A DNA stretch of 64,000 bases, from assembly GCA_029432815.1 (NCBI GenBank), contig JAROBA010000032.1, positions 1 through 64,000 on the forward strand, written 5' to 3'. Source of the stretch: Pontiellaceae bacterium B1224. GTDB taxonomy: Bacteria; Verrucomicrobiota; Kiritimatiellia; Kiritimatiellales; Pontiellaceae. Position 1 is the stretch's first letter, and the number at the start of each line of letters is the position of its first letter. The notes under the pieces were generated by a model. That model saw nothing but the letters and a program-made list of their open reading frames with translations. It was not told where the DNA came from and searched no databases. The position numbers and the translations under genes are program-made. Below, in pieces: positions 1 through 8,091 of this stretch.

Positions 1-58
1 ATTCATGTCACCCTCGAAGCAACCATTCGGGATGCTCAACCGTCAATTCCTTAAGAAA

Positions 59-1228
59 TCAAACCAATGAGGGTCGTTTTGGTAATGCTACGGACTGCTT
101 TCCGCGCATGACGAGGCCGCCGATGACGGCGGTGAAGGGGGCGACGGTGACGAGGCCGAAACTGCCGACCATGGTGTTGAGCACTTCGGCGGCGACATAG
201 TTCAGGTTGAAAACCTGGATGGCGGGGATGTCCTGACTGATGAACAGCATAAACATGAAGATGTAGGAGCTGGAATAGGCGAGCAGCAGCGTGGTGGTCA
301 TGGTGCCGATTACAGAGCGGCCGACGCGCAGGCCGGAGCGGATGTGTTCCATAAAATGAATTTCGGGATGTTTTAATTTTACCTCTTCCATCGATGCGGC
401 GATGTCCATGGCCAGATCCATCACGGCCCCGGATGCGGCGAGAAAGATGCTGGCAATAAAGATGGGGGTCAGCCGCAGGTGAGCAAACCCGCCGTGCAAT
501 AAATTCTCAGCATAGGGCCGAACCGCTCCGTGGATGTGGAAAAGTTTTCCAAACACGACGGCTAAAACGGCAGTGAGGGCCAGGCCGAGAAATGCGCCGG
601 CAAAGGTGACGAATCCTTTTCGGGTGAGCCCGCCGACCAGAAAGCTGATGGAGGCCGTGAGGCAGGCCACGACGCCGAGCGCAACCCAGATGGGGTCATA
701 GCCTTTGAGGAACAGGGGCAACATAATTTTCCAAATCATCAGCGTGGCGAAGGCAAAGGAGAGGATGGCTTTGAGTCCGGTGAGGCCCGCCACGGCGATT
801 AATGCGAGGGCAAAGAGGGAAATCAGCGCAATTTCGAGATTAATGCGATAGTGGCCGCGCGCTGTGCCTTGGTCCGGCTGGCCGTCGTCGGTGAGGAAAT
901 ACTGCACCAGCAGCTTGTCTCCTTTGCTGTAGACTTCGTCGCGTTCGAGGACGCCGATTAATTGATTTTGAACGGTGAGGGTCTGGCCTTTGAAAGGGCC
1001 TGCAAGCAACTCGACTTCCAACTGTTGGAAGCCGGTCTGGATGAGTCCGAAAACTTCGATATCTGAATCATCGGTTGCCAGCACAGCGCCGCGGTGCCGG
1101 TAAATATCGCGTCTGTTGTTTCCGGTATATTCAAACCCGGTTTTGATCTGCGTGAGAATCAGGCACAGCACTGTGAAAAGGAAAATGATGATGAGGTCTC
1201 TGCGCGTGGATGGATTCTTGAATTTCAT
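59..1228 (-). CDS. YibE/F family membrane protein
   Basis: The 389-residue product has one N-terminal membrane segment (about residues 11-29), a soluble region of about 100 residues containing the FQQLE pentapeptide encoded by a TTCCA palindrome, and then seven or eight hydrophobic segments from about residue 130 to the end. The conserved stretch around GGFAHLRLTPIFIASIFLA and SGAVMDLAMDIAASM is typical of the YibE/F family. Members are polytopic membrane proteins of poorly defined function, sometimes proposed as exporters. The start is the ATG at 1228; a further palindrome copy sits just upstream at 1234-1248. The reading direction is the same as the alkaline phosphatase gene upstream, about 80 bp away, but no functional link is evident. 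Confidence 0.85.
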   Translation of the reverse strand: MKFKNPSTRRDLIIIFLFTVLCLILTQIKTGFEYTGNNRRDIYRHRGAVLATDDSDIEVFGLIQTGFQQLEVELLAGPFKGQTLTVQNQLIGVLERDEVYSKGDKLLVQYFLTDDGQPDQGTARGHYRINLEIALISLFALALIAVAGLTGLKAILSFAFATLMIWKIMLPLFLKGYDPIWVALGVVACLTASISFLVGGLTRKGFVTFAGAFLGLALTAVLAVVFGKLFHIHGAVRPYAENLLHGGFAHLRLTPIFIASIFLAASGAVMDLAMDIAASMEEVKLKHPEIHFMEHIRSGLRVGRSVIGTMTTTLLLAYSSSYIFMFMLFISQDIPAIQVFNLNYVAAEVLNTMVGSFGLVTVAPFTAVIGGLVMRGKQSVALPKRPSLV

Positions 1229-1310
1229 ATTTTTTCCAAGGGTTGGAAATGTAAAAACGGCAGGGAACCGAGGCTCCCTGCCTGTTTAAGTGTAAATCCC
1301 GCAGTGCAGC

Positions 1311-2867
1311 TTAGTAAGGCAGGTTTCCGCCGGTATAATCCTGATCGACAACCGGGAGAGGCGCGGTGCGCATAGCCTGACCCAGGAATTTGGCAATGTC
1401 GGTGTTGTCGTAGAATCCGCCGAAACGGTACGCATCGAACCCAACCGCCATGACGGGAACGGGCACCGCAGTGTGCGAGGTGGAAGCCCAGAACAGGCCG
1501 GATTCCTGGTTCAGGAGATGTGTGCAGGTTACGGCGATGGCGCTGTAGCCGCCATAGATCGTGTAGTCTACATCGGTGTAACCGTCGAGATCATACCCAC
1601 TGGCGCGGCTGTCGGCTTTCACGCCACCGAATTCGCGGTCATAGGCTGCTTCGAGCTGTTCCTGCTGGTATTCCGTTAGATCCGTCCAAACCAAACCGAA
1701 GTTGTTGGAGATGGCGTCAATCATCTCGGCGTCGATGTTGCTGGATGCCGCGTCAACCCACGTGTGGCTGTTCTTATACGCCTTGATCACCTGGCGATTG
1801 AACAGGTCGTAGGAGATGTTCTGGCCATCGAGCGTTTCGAAGGCCGTTTCGTATTTGGTGCCTTTGTAGCCGATGCTCATGCCGCCGGTTTCATGGTCGC
1901 CGGTTACCACGATGAGGGTTTCATTCGGGTGGGCATAGTAGAATTCAAGTGCTTCACCAACCGCATCATCAAATGCAATGGTATCGGTGATGTTTGCTTT
2001 GGCATCGTTGGCATGGCCAGCCCAGTCGATCTTTCCGCCTTCAACCGAAATGAAGAAACCATCGGGGTCATTCTGCAGACGGTTGATCGCCGCTTCAGTG
2101 ATCTCGGCCAGGTTGAAGTTACCTTCCGGTGTATCCATGTGGTACGGCATGGCGTTGGAGTCGTAGGAGGTTGCAACGGAACATACCACTTTGCCGGAAA
2201 TATTTTCCAGATCGGCGATGCTGTTGACGAAGGTGTAGTCGTTGTTAGCGAAGGCGTCGCTCACGGTGATGCCACCTGCGTTATCAGAGCTGGTCAGGTA
2301 ACGGAACTGACCGCCACCGAAAAACTCGAATCCACTCAGAGCGGCCTGATAGCCAATCTCCGTGTAGTTGTTGCGGCTGTTTACTTTGGCATAGTACGAG
2401 GCCGGCGTGGCGTGCGGCAGGGATACGCTGGAGATGATGCCAACGGATTTACCCTGCTCGTGGGCGAGCTCGGCAATGCTTTTGTAGGCCATGTTTTTGT
2501 CGGTATTCAAGCCGATGATTCCGGCGCCGGTTTTGACACCGCAGGCAAAGGCTGTGCCGGCAGCTGCGGAGTCTGTAATCAAACGGGTATCCGAATAGGT
2601 TGTGGACATGCCGGTAATCGGCAGCATGTTCATATTCAGGACGCTGGCCTGCAGATTGATTGGATTATCCTCTCCGCCTGCCATTTGGCTGGCTTTATAG
2701 GCCTCGGCCGCCTGCATCTGAACGCTGGCCATGCCGTCGCCCAGGAAGAAAAATACATATTTTGCTCCGCTGGTTGCGCGGGTCGGACGTGCGTTTGCTA
2801 TATCTGCTGTAAACAGGGATGCGAGGGCGCAGCCCACGGCGGCAGTTTTGGTGAGTGTTGCTTTCAT
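1311..2867 (-). CDS. secreted alkaline phosphatase, PhoA superfamily
   Basis: A 518-residue phosphomonoesterase with an N-terminal signal peptide (residues 1-26, ending near ANA). Active-site elements of the alkaline phosphatase superfamily are visible: FFLGDGM near residue 43 (metal Asp), TDSAAAGTA with the nucleophile Ser at 100, GKIDWAGHAND (metal ligands), VTGDHETGG and a late STSHTAVPVPV with the final metal His. It should hydrolyse phosphate esters in the periplasm or outside the cell to supply phosphate. A good Shine-Dalgarno (AAGGAG on the minus strand) precedes the ATG. I saw no clear pho box. The family assignment is firm; the exact substrate is not known. Confidence 0.93.
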   Translation of the reverse strand: MKATLTKTAAVGCALASLFTADIANARPTRATSGAKYVFFFLGDGMASVQMQAAEAYKASQMAGGEDNPINLQASVLNMNMLPITGMSTTYSDTRLITDSAAAGTAFACGVKTGAGIIGLNTDKNMAYKSIAELAHEQGKSVGIISSVSLPHATPASYYAKVNSRNNYTEIGYQAALSGFEFFGGGQFRYLTSSDNAGGITVSDAFANNDYTFVNSIADLENISGKVVCSVATSYDSNAMPYHMDTPEGNFNLAEITEAAINRLQNDPDGFFISVEGGKIDWAGHANDAKANITDTIAFDDAVGEALEFYYAHPNETLIVVTGDHETGGMSIGYKGTKYETAFETLDGQNISYDLFNRQVIKAYKNSHTWVDAASSNIDAEMIDAISNNFGLVWTDLTEYQQEQLEAAYDREFGGVKADSRASGYDLDGYTDVDYTIYGGYSAIAVTCTHLLNQESGLFWASTSHTAVPVPVMAVGFDAYRFGGFYDNTDIAKFLGQAMRTAPLPVVDQDYTGGNLPY

Positions 2868-2926
2868 TGTCTATCTCCTTGTGTGGTTGGTTGTTGCTTA
2901 CGAACTAACAAAACGGCAGAACCGGA

Positions 2927-3640
2927 TTATCTCCGGAGTCTTCTGCGCGTGAAGGCCAGGATCACCCCGCCGAAAATCATGGTAACGACGGATACGGGTT
3001 CAGGAATCGCGTCGTAGGAAAGGGTGTCGATCGTGACTTCTTCAATTAAGGTCCAGTTATCGACACTGTTTTGATCTACTGAGAAATCCGCGAAGAAACC
3101 GTCTGTACTGCCGCTGACCGTGAGGCCCCAGGCTTCGGTGATCAGCCCGGAATCGGTGTTGTGGTTAATGCCGAATGATTCGGCGATGACGATGTTTCCC
3201 TCGGAGGTATCGGAAAGCTGAGGGAGCAGGCTGAATTCGGCCCGCCAGTCTTCCCATCCTGTATTTGGGTAATCATCCCAATAACTTAACTGAATAACGA
3301 CTTCGGTTGTTTCAAAACCACTGAAAGTCGGCATCCAAAATGAAAGGTCCTCTGTTGCTCCAACTTGAAGCCAATTGTTTCCGGAAAGATCGGATTCGTT
3401 TGATGCGTAATAAGAGAGAAGATCGGGGCTGGATTCTCCGGGAAAATCATAAAACGAACCGTCCTGATCGATGGCGTAAGAGTCGTCGGCCAGCGATACG
3501 TTGCCCGGATTGTAATGTGACCAGTTGCTCCATTCCGCATAAGCTGTCCCATCTTCGCCTACCCAGGAAGGGTCAAAGGGTCCGGCTTGTGTTGAGAGTC
3601 CCGCAGCGAAAAATGCTGTCATCAGTATATATTTTTTCAT
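2927..3640 (-). CDS. PEP-CTERM sorting-domain protein
   Basis: This 237-residue secreted protein has an N-terminal signal peptide (about residues 1-19, MKKYILMTAFFAAG followed by STQA). Its acidic, Trp- and Gly-rich middle matches no family I recognise. The C-terminus is the tripartite PEP-CTERM signal: AIPEP, a hydrophobic helix (VSVVTMIFGGVILAF) and the basic tail TRRRLRR. In other bacteria such proteins are cleaved by exosortase and are often tied to exopolysaccharide or surface matrix. No exosortase is encoded in this window, so processing would depend on a distant locus. It is transcribed in the same direction as the alkaline phosphatase just downstream (60-bp gap) and might be co-expressed with it. 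Confidence 0.88.
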   Translation of the reverse strand: MKKYILMTAFFAAGLSTQAGPFDPSWVGEDGTAYAEWSNWSHYNPGNVSLADDSYAIDQDGSFYDFPGESSPDLLSYYASNESDLSGNNWLQVGATEDLSFWMPTFSGFETTEVVIQLSYWDDYPNTGWEDWRAEFSLLPQLSDTSEGNIVIAESFGINHNTDSGLITEAWGLTVSGSTDGFFADFSVDQNSVDNWTLIEEVTIDTLSYDAIPEPVSVVTMIFGGVILAFTRRRLRR

Positions 3641-3972
3641 TCCATTTCCTTATTTGAATGTTTGTTTTGGCAAAATCTACTAGTGCCTTGAGACGCAGAA
3701 GATGAATGGGCTCTGTTAAATGCATGTAAGCAATACGTGTATTGCCTGCAACGGAATGGTTAGCCCAGTGTCCGGGAGGCTAGGGTTTTGTTTTGCGCAG
3801 AATGCGTATGTTAATGCGCAATTATAAACCCGAGGAATTGTGGGTGTGGCGCTAACATTTCGGCTGTAACAGAGCCTATTGAGACGAAATTCAAATCTGA
3901 TGGAGCTGTTACAATGGTTTTAATCAATAAAGGATTTAAATCATGTAGGGGGCGGCGTACATTCCGCCCCCT
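3641..3972. other. 332-bp intergenic gap with several inverted repeats
   Basis: No convincing ORF lies here. Inverted repeats: GGGCTCTGTTA at 3708-3718 against TAACAGAGCCT at 3867-3877 (10 of 11 pair); TGGGCT near 3707 with AGCCCA near 3762; GCAATAC/GTATTGC near 3730; and TTGCGCA/TGCGCAA near 3795-3820. The 8-mer TTGAGACG is present at 3688-3695 and 3879-3886 in direct orientation. The gap lies between divergent genes (PEP-CTERM leftward, MATE rightward), so promoters and operators must be here. A decayed mobile element is also possible. Confidence 0.5.
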
Positions 3973-3973
3973 A
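3946..3973 (+). promoter_or_regulatory. 10-bp perfect inverted repeat abutting the MATE start codon
   Basis: The arms TAGGGGGCGG (3946-3955) and CCGCCCCCTA (3964-3973) pair perfectly around an 8-nt loop. The last base of the 3-prime arm is the A of the assigned ATG at 3973. No Shine-Dalgarno is visible between hairpin and start. In mRNA this very stable stem would sit on the initiation site. It may control translation, or it may mean that the true start is the internal ATG at 4024. Confidence 0.6.
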
Positions 3974-5409
3974 TGACTTCCCTTGAAACAGATGCGCGAC
4001 CCTTTGGCGGCTGGCGTGAGCTGATGCAGATTGCCTGGCCGTTGATCGTCAACTCCGGGACGTTTGCCGTGCTTAATTTCAGCGACCGCCTTTTTCTTTC
4101 CAATTATGGCGAGGCGGAGTTTCGCGCATCGTTGCCGGCGGGGATTTTGTTTTTCACCTTAGTGTGTGGCTTCATGGCGTTGGCAGGTTTTGTGAATACG
4201 TTTGTGGCCCAGATGTGGGGCGCCGGCGATAAAGAGGGTTGTGCGCGCGCCACAGCGCAGGGTTTTCTCTTTTCGCTGATTTCGATTCCGCTGATCATGC
4301 TGGTGGCTCCCGTAGGAATATGGATGTTGCGGCTGAGTGGGCACGGCCCGGAAATTCTGGCGTTGGAGGAGGAATATTTTAAGATTCTGATGTGGTGCGG
4401 CGGTGGCATGACGATGAGCTCGGCTCTGAGCAGTTTCTTTTCGGGTCGCGGTAAAACATCGGTCATCATGATCTGCAACATATTTGCAAACGGCCTCAAC
4501 GTACTGCTCAACTATCTGCTGATTTTCGGTGTCGGGATTTTTCCAGAGCTTGGAATTGCCGGGGCCGGCTGGGCCACCGTGATCGGTTCTTGGCTGAGCC
4601 CGCTGATTTTTGCACTGCTCTATTTTTCAAAACCGGTAAATGCAGAATTCAAAACCTTTAAAAATCTGCGGTTCGACCCGTGGCTGTTTAAACGTATGCT
4701 GCGCTTCGGCTTCCCTTCCGGTGTGCACTGGTTCCTGGATGTGGCCGCATTTACGGTTTTCGTGCTGCTGGTGGGCCGGCTCGGGCCGGTGGCGCATATT
4801 GCCAGTAATATTGCGCTGAGCATTAATCTCGTGGCCTTCATGCCGATGATCGGGATGGGCATTGCTGCTTCGATTCTGGTAGGGCAATACCTCGGCCGGA
4901 ATCAACCGCACTACGCCGAAAAAGTCGGTTGGCTGGCGATGAAGATCGGAATCGGGTACGTCGTCGTAACTGGTCTGACGTTTGTGCTTTTCCCCGCATT
5001 TTTCACCAATGTGTTCGGCAACGACGGCGGTTCAACAGTTCCTTACGATGAACTGCTGAAGACGGTTCGAGTTCTATTGGTCATGCTGGCGATCTGGGGG
5101 GCGGCCGATGCGATGGCGCTGGTATTGTCCGGCGCATTGAAAGGGGCGGGCGATACCCATTTTGTGATGTATTTTCAGTCGGCCGTTGCCTGGGGCATCC
5201 TGGTGGTTGGTCAATTGATTATTGTGGTGTGGCTTGAGCTGAATGTTTTCATCAGCTGGGCCTGGACCCTGGTCTACATCATTATTCTCGGAATCGGTTT
5301 TTTCCTGCGCTTCCGTTCCGGTCGCTGGAAAAATATCGACCTGCTGGACAAACGGGCCGAGGTTTTACTGGAGCCGGAAAACACCGAAGAGCTCGCCACC
5401 CGACTGTAA
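3973..5409 (+). CDS. MATE family efflux transporter
   Basis: The 478-residue product has about 12 hydrophobic segments in the two-lobed arrangement of MATE (multidrug and toxin extrusion) proteins, with the N-terminal core LMQIAWPLIVNSGTFAVLN and the second-lobe start LRFGFPSGVHWFLD. These transporters exchange drugs or cationic compounds for Na+ or H+ across the inner membrane. The length is normal for the family. The assigned ATG lacks a Shine-Dalgarno and is overlapped by a strong hairpin; the ATG at 4024 is the alternative. A palindrome copy at 4541 is read as FPELG. The gene ends at a palindrome-containing terminator shared with the convergent gene. Confidence 0.9.
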   Translation: MTSLETDARPFGGWRELMQIAWPLIVNSGTFAVLNFSDRLFLSNYGEAEFRASLPAGILFFTLVCGFMALAGFVNTFVAQMWGAGDKEGCARATAQGFLFSLISIPLIMLVAPVGIWMLRLSGHGPEILALEEEYFKILMWCGGGMTMSSALSSFFSGRGKTSVIMICNIFANGLNVLLNYLLIFGVGIFPELGIAGAGWATVIGSWLSPLIFALLYFSKPVNAEFKTFKNLRFDPWLFKRMLRFGFPSGVHWFLDVAAFTVFVLLVGRLGPVAHIASNIALSINLVAFMPMIGMGIAASILVGQYLGRNQPHYAEKVGWLAMKIGIGYVVVTGLTFVLFPAFFTNVFGNDGGSTVPYDELLKTVRVLLVMLAIWGAADAMALVLSGALKGAGDTHFVMYFQSAVAWGILVVGQLIIVVWLELNVFISWAWTLVYIIILGIGFFLRFRSGRWKNIDLLDKRAEVLLEPENTEELATRL

Positions 5410-5410
5410 A

Positions 5411-5443
5411 ATAAAAAAGGCGTTCCAAGGATTGGAACGCCTT
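5411..5443 (-). terminator. terminator whose stem is a TTCCA palindrome
   Basis: A perfect 12-bp stem, AAGGCGTTCCAA (5417-5428) with TTGGAACGCCTT (5432-5443), closes a GGA triloop. On the minus strand the stem runs into six T residues (5413-5418 read in reverse), so it should terminate the leftward transcript of the secreted coiled-coil protein. On the plus strand the T run is poor, giving weaker termination for the MATE gene. The stem centre is palindrome copy 5423-5437. Confidence 0.82.
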
Positions 5444-5466
5444 CTAGTAAGATGCAAGGTCGACTT

Positions 5467-6039
5467 TTAAAGGCCGTAGGCCGAAAGGTCAATTCCCAGA
5501 GAGGCTGGATCCAATCCGAGGCTTTCAAGCTTGTCGAGGTAGAGTGTGCACTGTTCTTTCAGGCCGCTGAACTGCGTGTTATATTGTTTCAATTGCTCTT
5601 TCAGCTCTTTCCCTTTTTTACTCCATTTCTGCGTCCATTTCAGATCTTTTACCTGTTGGGTATAGTCGGCCACCTTTGCTTTGGTATCGGTAAATACGGT
5701 GGTGTACTGGTTCAGATAGGCAGTCAGTTTAACCGGGTCCATCGCGGCAACCTTGGCCTTGATATCATCCATCGATTTGCTGAGGTCGGTAACCACTTCG
5801 TCTTTCGGCACGGTAAATTTCGCGGCCTGTTCCTTAATTTTTTCAATCGCCGCGGAAGAAAGATCGCCCGCCTGTTTAGACAGTTCATCCGCTTTGGCCG
5901 ATGCGACCGCTGCGGCATCAGTTGCTTTTTTTTCAACCGCAGAAGTATCTACCGAATAGCTGCCATCCTCACCTTTCTTAAAAAATCCGCTGCTGCAGAG
6001 AAACGCAGTCATAACAATCGTCAGTCCAATTTTTTTCAT
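5467..6039 (-). CDS. secreted Ala/Lys-rich coiled-coil protein
   Basis: I place the start at the ATG at 6039 because AGGAATGAG lies just upstream and a signal peptide follows at once (MKKIGLTIVMTAFLCSSG); the upstream in-frame ATG at 6123 would add an implausible basic leader overlapping a palindrome. The 190-residue product is rich in Ala, Lys, Asp and Thr and is predicted mostly helical, with heptad-like patterns through residues 35-170 (for example LSKQAGDLSSAAIEKIKEQ). FLCSSG resembles a lipobox only weakly. No known domain was recognised. It is probably periplasmic or envelope-associated. It is monocistronic, between a terminator downstream and a palindrome copy (6118-6132) upstream. Confidence 0.7.
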   Translation of the reverse strand: MKKIGLTIVMTAFLCSSGFFKKGEDGSYSVDTSAVEKKATDAAAVASAKADELSKQAGDLSSAAIEKIKEQAAKFTVPKDEVVTDLSKSMDDIKAKVAAMDPVKLTAYLNQYTTVFTDTKAKVADYTQQVKDLKWTQKWSKKGKELKEQLKQYNTQFSGLKEQCTLYLDKLESLGLDPASLGIDLSAYGL

Positions 6040-6148
6040 AATATTCTCATTCCTGTTTGGTTGTTTTTGAATGAACGGAACTTTATCCGCAGATTTAGCT
6101 GTGTACAGCTTTGATTTTTCCAATGTTTGGAAAGCCTGCGCGAAGTGA

Positions 6149-7465
6149 TCATGGATTGCGGGAGTTCAATTGCGGGTTACGGGCGAAGAAGGAGCCGATA
6201 AACAGAATGGCGGCGATGATCAGGCCAATCAGGTGGGCGGGAATATAGTTGCCCGTCTGGCTGAAGATCCGGCCATACAGCGCCGGGCCGATCGCACTAA
6301 AGATTACGACCAAGCTCATGCTGAGCCCGCTGATGGCGCCGAGATGTTTTCGCCCGAAATAGCGGGGCCAGGTGATGCTCATTAAAAGGCCGAAGAGTCC
6401 GGTGGCGATGCCGCCGCCAAGAATCATGCAGGCGATTGGCCAGCCCGGTTTGAGGAAAATGAGTCCGGTCAGGTTCAGGGCCATGGCGGCCATCATAATG
6501 GTGAAGAGGCGACGAAGTTGTATTCGGTCGCAGAGCCAGCCGGCCAGCAGGGTGGCAATAATGGAGATAATGGAGATGGGTCTGAACAGTTCAAAACCCT
6601 GCGCGCCAAGCATGTCAGCGTTTTCAAAAATGGATTCGATGTGGAATGTGGTGGCGGTCAGGATGAGGGCCTGTAAGGCCATGGCCAGCGCAAAGGCCCA
6701 AAAGCAGAAGGTGCGCCGGGCTTCCGGCAGTGAGAAGGAGCGGTGGGCTTCCGCTTTTTTCCGAGCATTGGAACTTTGCGGTTTGCCGTCGGGTACGAGT
6801 CCGCTGGTTTCCGGCGTGTCCCTGAAAAAGAGGAGTAAAAGCGGGGCGAATATAAAAATGAGCAACAGGCTGAGAAAATACCAGGTACCGGACCAGCCCC
6901 GGACTGTGATCATTTCACTGAATATTGCGGGGGTGCAGGAAAAGCCAAACGAAATGGCCGCGCCGCTGATTCCGCTGATTAGCCCGCGTTTAACGTCGAA
7001 CCACTTCATCATCATATTCCGTGAAGCCATGGTCAGAATACCCTGGCCGCTGAGTCTAAGCAGGAAGAATAGCAGGGCCAGCAGGCCGAATATCGCCTTG
7101 GGATAGGGGATCCATTGGCCCAATGCGGTGGCCATGCGGTCGGTGCAGCTGAGTAGAAAAAGGACGATGCCCAGAAACAGGCAGGCGCCGAATCCCATCC
7201 AGCGCGAGCCAACGCGATCATAAAGTTTGCCGAATGGCGTCAGGAGGAAGGAGCTGCTCAGGGTGCCGATCAGATAGGCATCGCCAAGGGCAGTGCGCGA
7301 AATTCCGAGATCTTTAATAAGCGGCTCGATGAAGGCCGAAACGCCGGTGGTCTGCCCGGGAACGCTGAGCACAAAGCCGACGATGCCCCAGAAAAGGATC
7401 ATCCAGCCGTAGAAAAACGGCCAGCGTGCGGGGTCAAATGGAATCTGTTCAAATGATTTTTTCAT
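6149..7465 (-). CDS. MFS transporter, OFA/monocarboxylate-type
   Basis: This major facilitator protein has 12 predicted membrane helices in two halves. The N-terminal region (PFFYGWMILFWGIVGFVLSVPGQ, partly quoted) resembles the oxalate/formate or monocarboxylate group, as does LGISRTALGDAYLIGTLSSS after helix 1. I chose the ATG at 7465 (MKKSFEQIPF) because this start fits family N-termini; the ATG at 7483 is possible, and the longer frame to 7612 runs through the regulatory gap and is unlikely. The substrate cannot be told from sequence. It is divergent from the toxin-antitoxin pair, with palindrome copy 7510-7524 between them. Confidence 0.82.
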   Translation of the reverse strand: MKKSFEQIPFDPARWPFFYGWMILFWGIVGFVLSVPGQTTGVSAFIEPLIKDLGISRTALGDAYLIGTLSSSFLLTPFGKLYDRVGSRWMGFGACLFLGIVLFLLSCTDRMATALGQWIPYPKAIFGLLALLFFLLRLSGQGILTMASRNMMMKWFDVKRGLISGISGAAISFGFSCTPAIFSEMITVRGWSGTWYFLSLLLIFIFAPLLLLFFRDTPETSGLVPDGKPQSSNARKKAEAHRSFSLPEARRTFCFWAFALAMALQALILTATTFHIESIFENADMLGAQGFELFRPISIISIIATLLAGWLCDRIQLRRLFTIMMAAMALNLTGLIFLKPGWPIACMILGGGIATGLFGLLMSITWPRYFGRKHLGAISGLSMSLVVIFSAIGPALYGRIFSQTGNYIPAHLIGLIIAAILFIGSFFARNPQLNSRNP

Positions 7466-7531
7466 GAAGATGAGGCGAACCATAGTGTGCTGTACGCGGA
7501 AAGCAAACTTTCCAATGGTTGGAAAAAAAGC

Positions 7532-7563
7532 TTGTAAGGCATATGGCAAGATGTATAGTGCCA
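7532..7563 (+). promoter_or_regulatory. putative promoter and operator of the toxin-antitoxin operon
   Basis: A possible -35 TTGTAA (7532-7537) and -10 TATAGT (7554-7559) are 16 bp apart. The arms TGGCA (7544-7548) and TGCCA (7559-7563) overlap the -10 box and could be an operator for the HTH antitoxin, since such operons are generally autorepressed. This is inferred from position only. Confidence 0.4.
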
Positions 7564-7584
7564 AATGACAGGAGAGAGGGCCGG

Positions 7585-8091
7585 ATGAAAACAACCAAAA
7601 CTGAATATACATGGGAAGCGAAGGAGGTGGCCGTGAACGAAGCAGCTCTTAAATATGAGGTGACGCTGAGTACACAGGAGCGGCTCCCTCCCGATCTGAA
7701 AGTGATCGGCTTTAAGTCCGATGATGTTATGGAGCAGGTGGCCGAGCTGAAGGAAGGCCTGCCCGGCGGGATTGTGGATGCGCTGGGGCGGGAGCTGGAA
7801 ATCAGCCGAAAAGAGCTGGCCCGGGTGGCCGGAGTGGCTGAACGTACGCTGATTCGTAAAATCCAGGATGGGCGGCTGTCTGCAGATCAGTCTGAGCGGA
7901 TGGCTCGTGTGGCCCGCTTGCTGGCCAAGGCGATTGAGGTACTGGGTACGAAGGAGCGGGCTTTGCGCTGGTTGAAGAGTCCTCGGGATTATTTTGCAGG
8001 AAAACCTCCTTTGGATATGGCAGACACCGAACTAGGTTGCCGGGAAGTATTCAATCTGCTGGGGCGCATTGAATATGGAGTCTTTTCCTGA
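7585..8091 (+). CDS. Xre/MbcA/ParS-type antitoxin of a RES system
   Basis: The start is the ATG at 7585, preceded by AGGAGAG. The 168-residue product has a central helix-turn-helix-like stretch (LEISRKELARVAGVAERTL, about residues 70-95) and a C-terminal MbcA/ParS/Xre toxin-binding domain recognisable by RLLAKAIEVLGTKERALRWL and the GKPPLDMADTELG segment. This arrangement is that of antitoxins paired with RES-domain toxins. It should neutralise the toxin by binding its active site and repress its own promoter. Its stop overlaps the toxin start (TGATG), so the two are translationally coupled. Confidence 0.92.
   Translation: MKTTKTEYTWEAKEVAVNEAALKYEVTLSTQERLPPDLKVIGFKSDDVMEQVAELKEGLPGGIVDALGRELEISRKELARVAGVAERTLIRKIQDGRLSADQSERMARVARLLAKAIEVLGTKERALRWLKSPRDYFAGKPPLDMADTELGCREVFNLLGRIEYGVFS

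Noticed and set aside
1764-3017. Long plus-strand frame of 417 codons opposite alkaline phosphatase
   Set aside because: It is antisense to a clear alkaline phosphatase with all catalytic motifs, and its peptide has no recognisable domain; it also runs across an intergenic gap.
3688-3886. TTGAGACG direct repeats as a target-site duplication
   Set aside because: They flank the inverted repeats asymmetrically (12 bp on one side, 1 bp on the other), so they do not frame a neat element.
7510-7524. Palindrome between MFS and toxin-antitoxin genes as a specific operator
   Set aside because: The same site occurs 33 more times in unrelated contexts, so it is not particular to this promoter.
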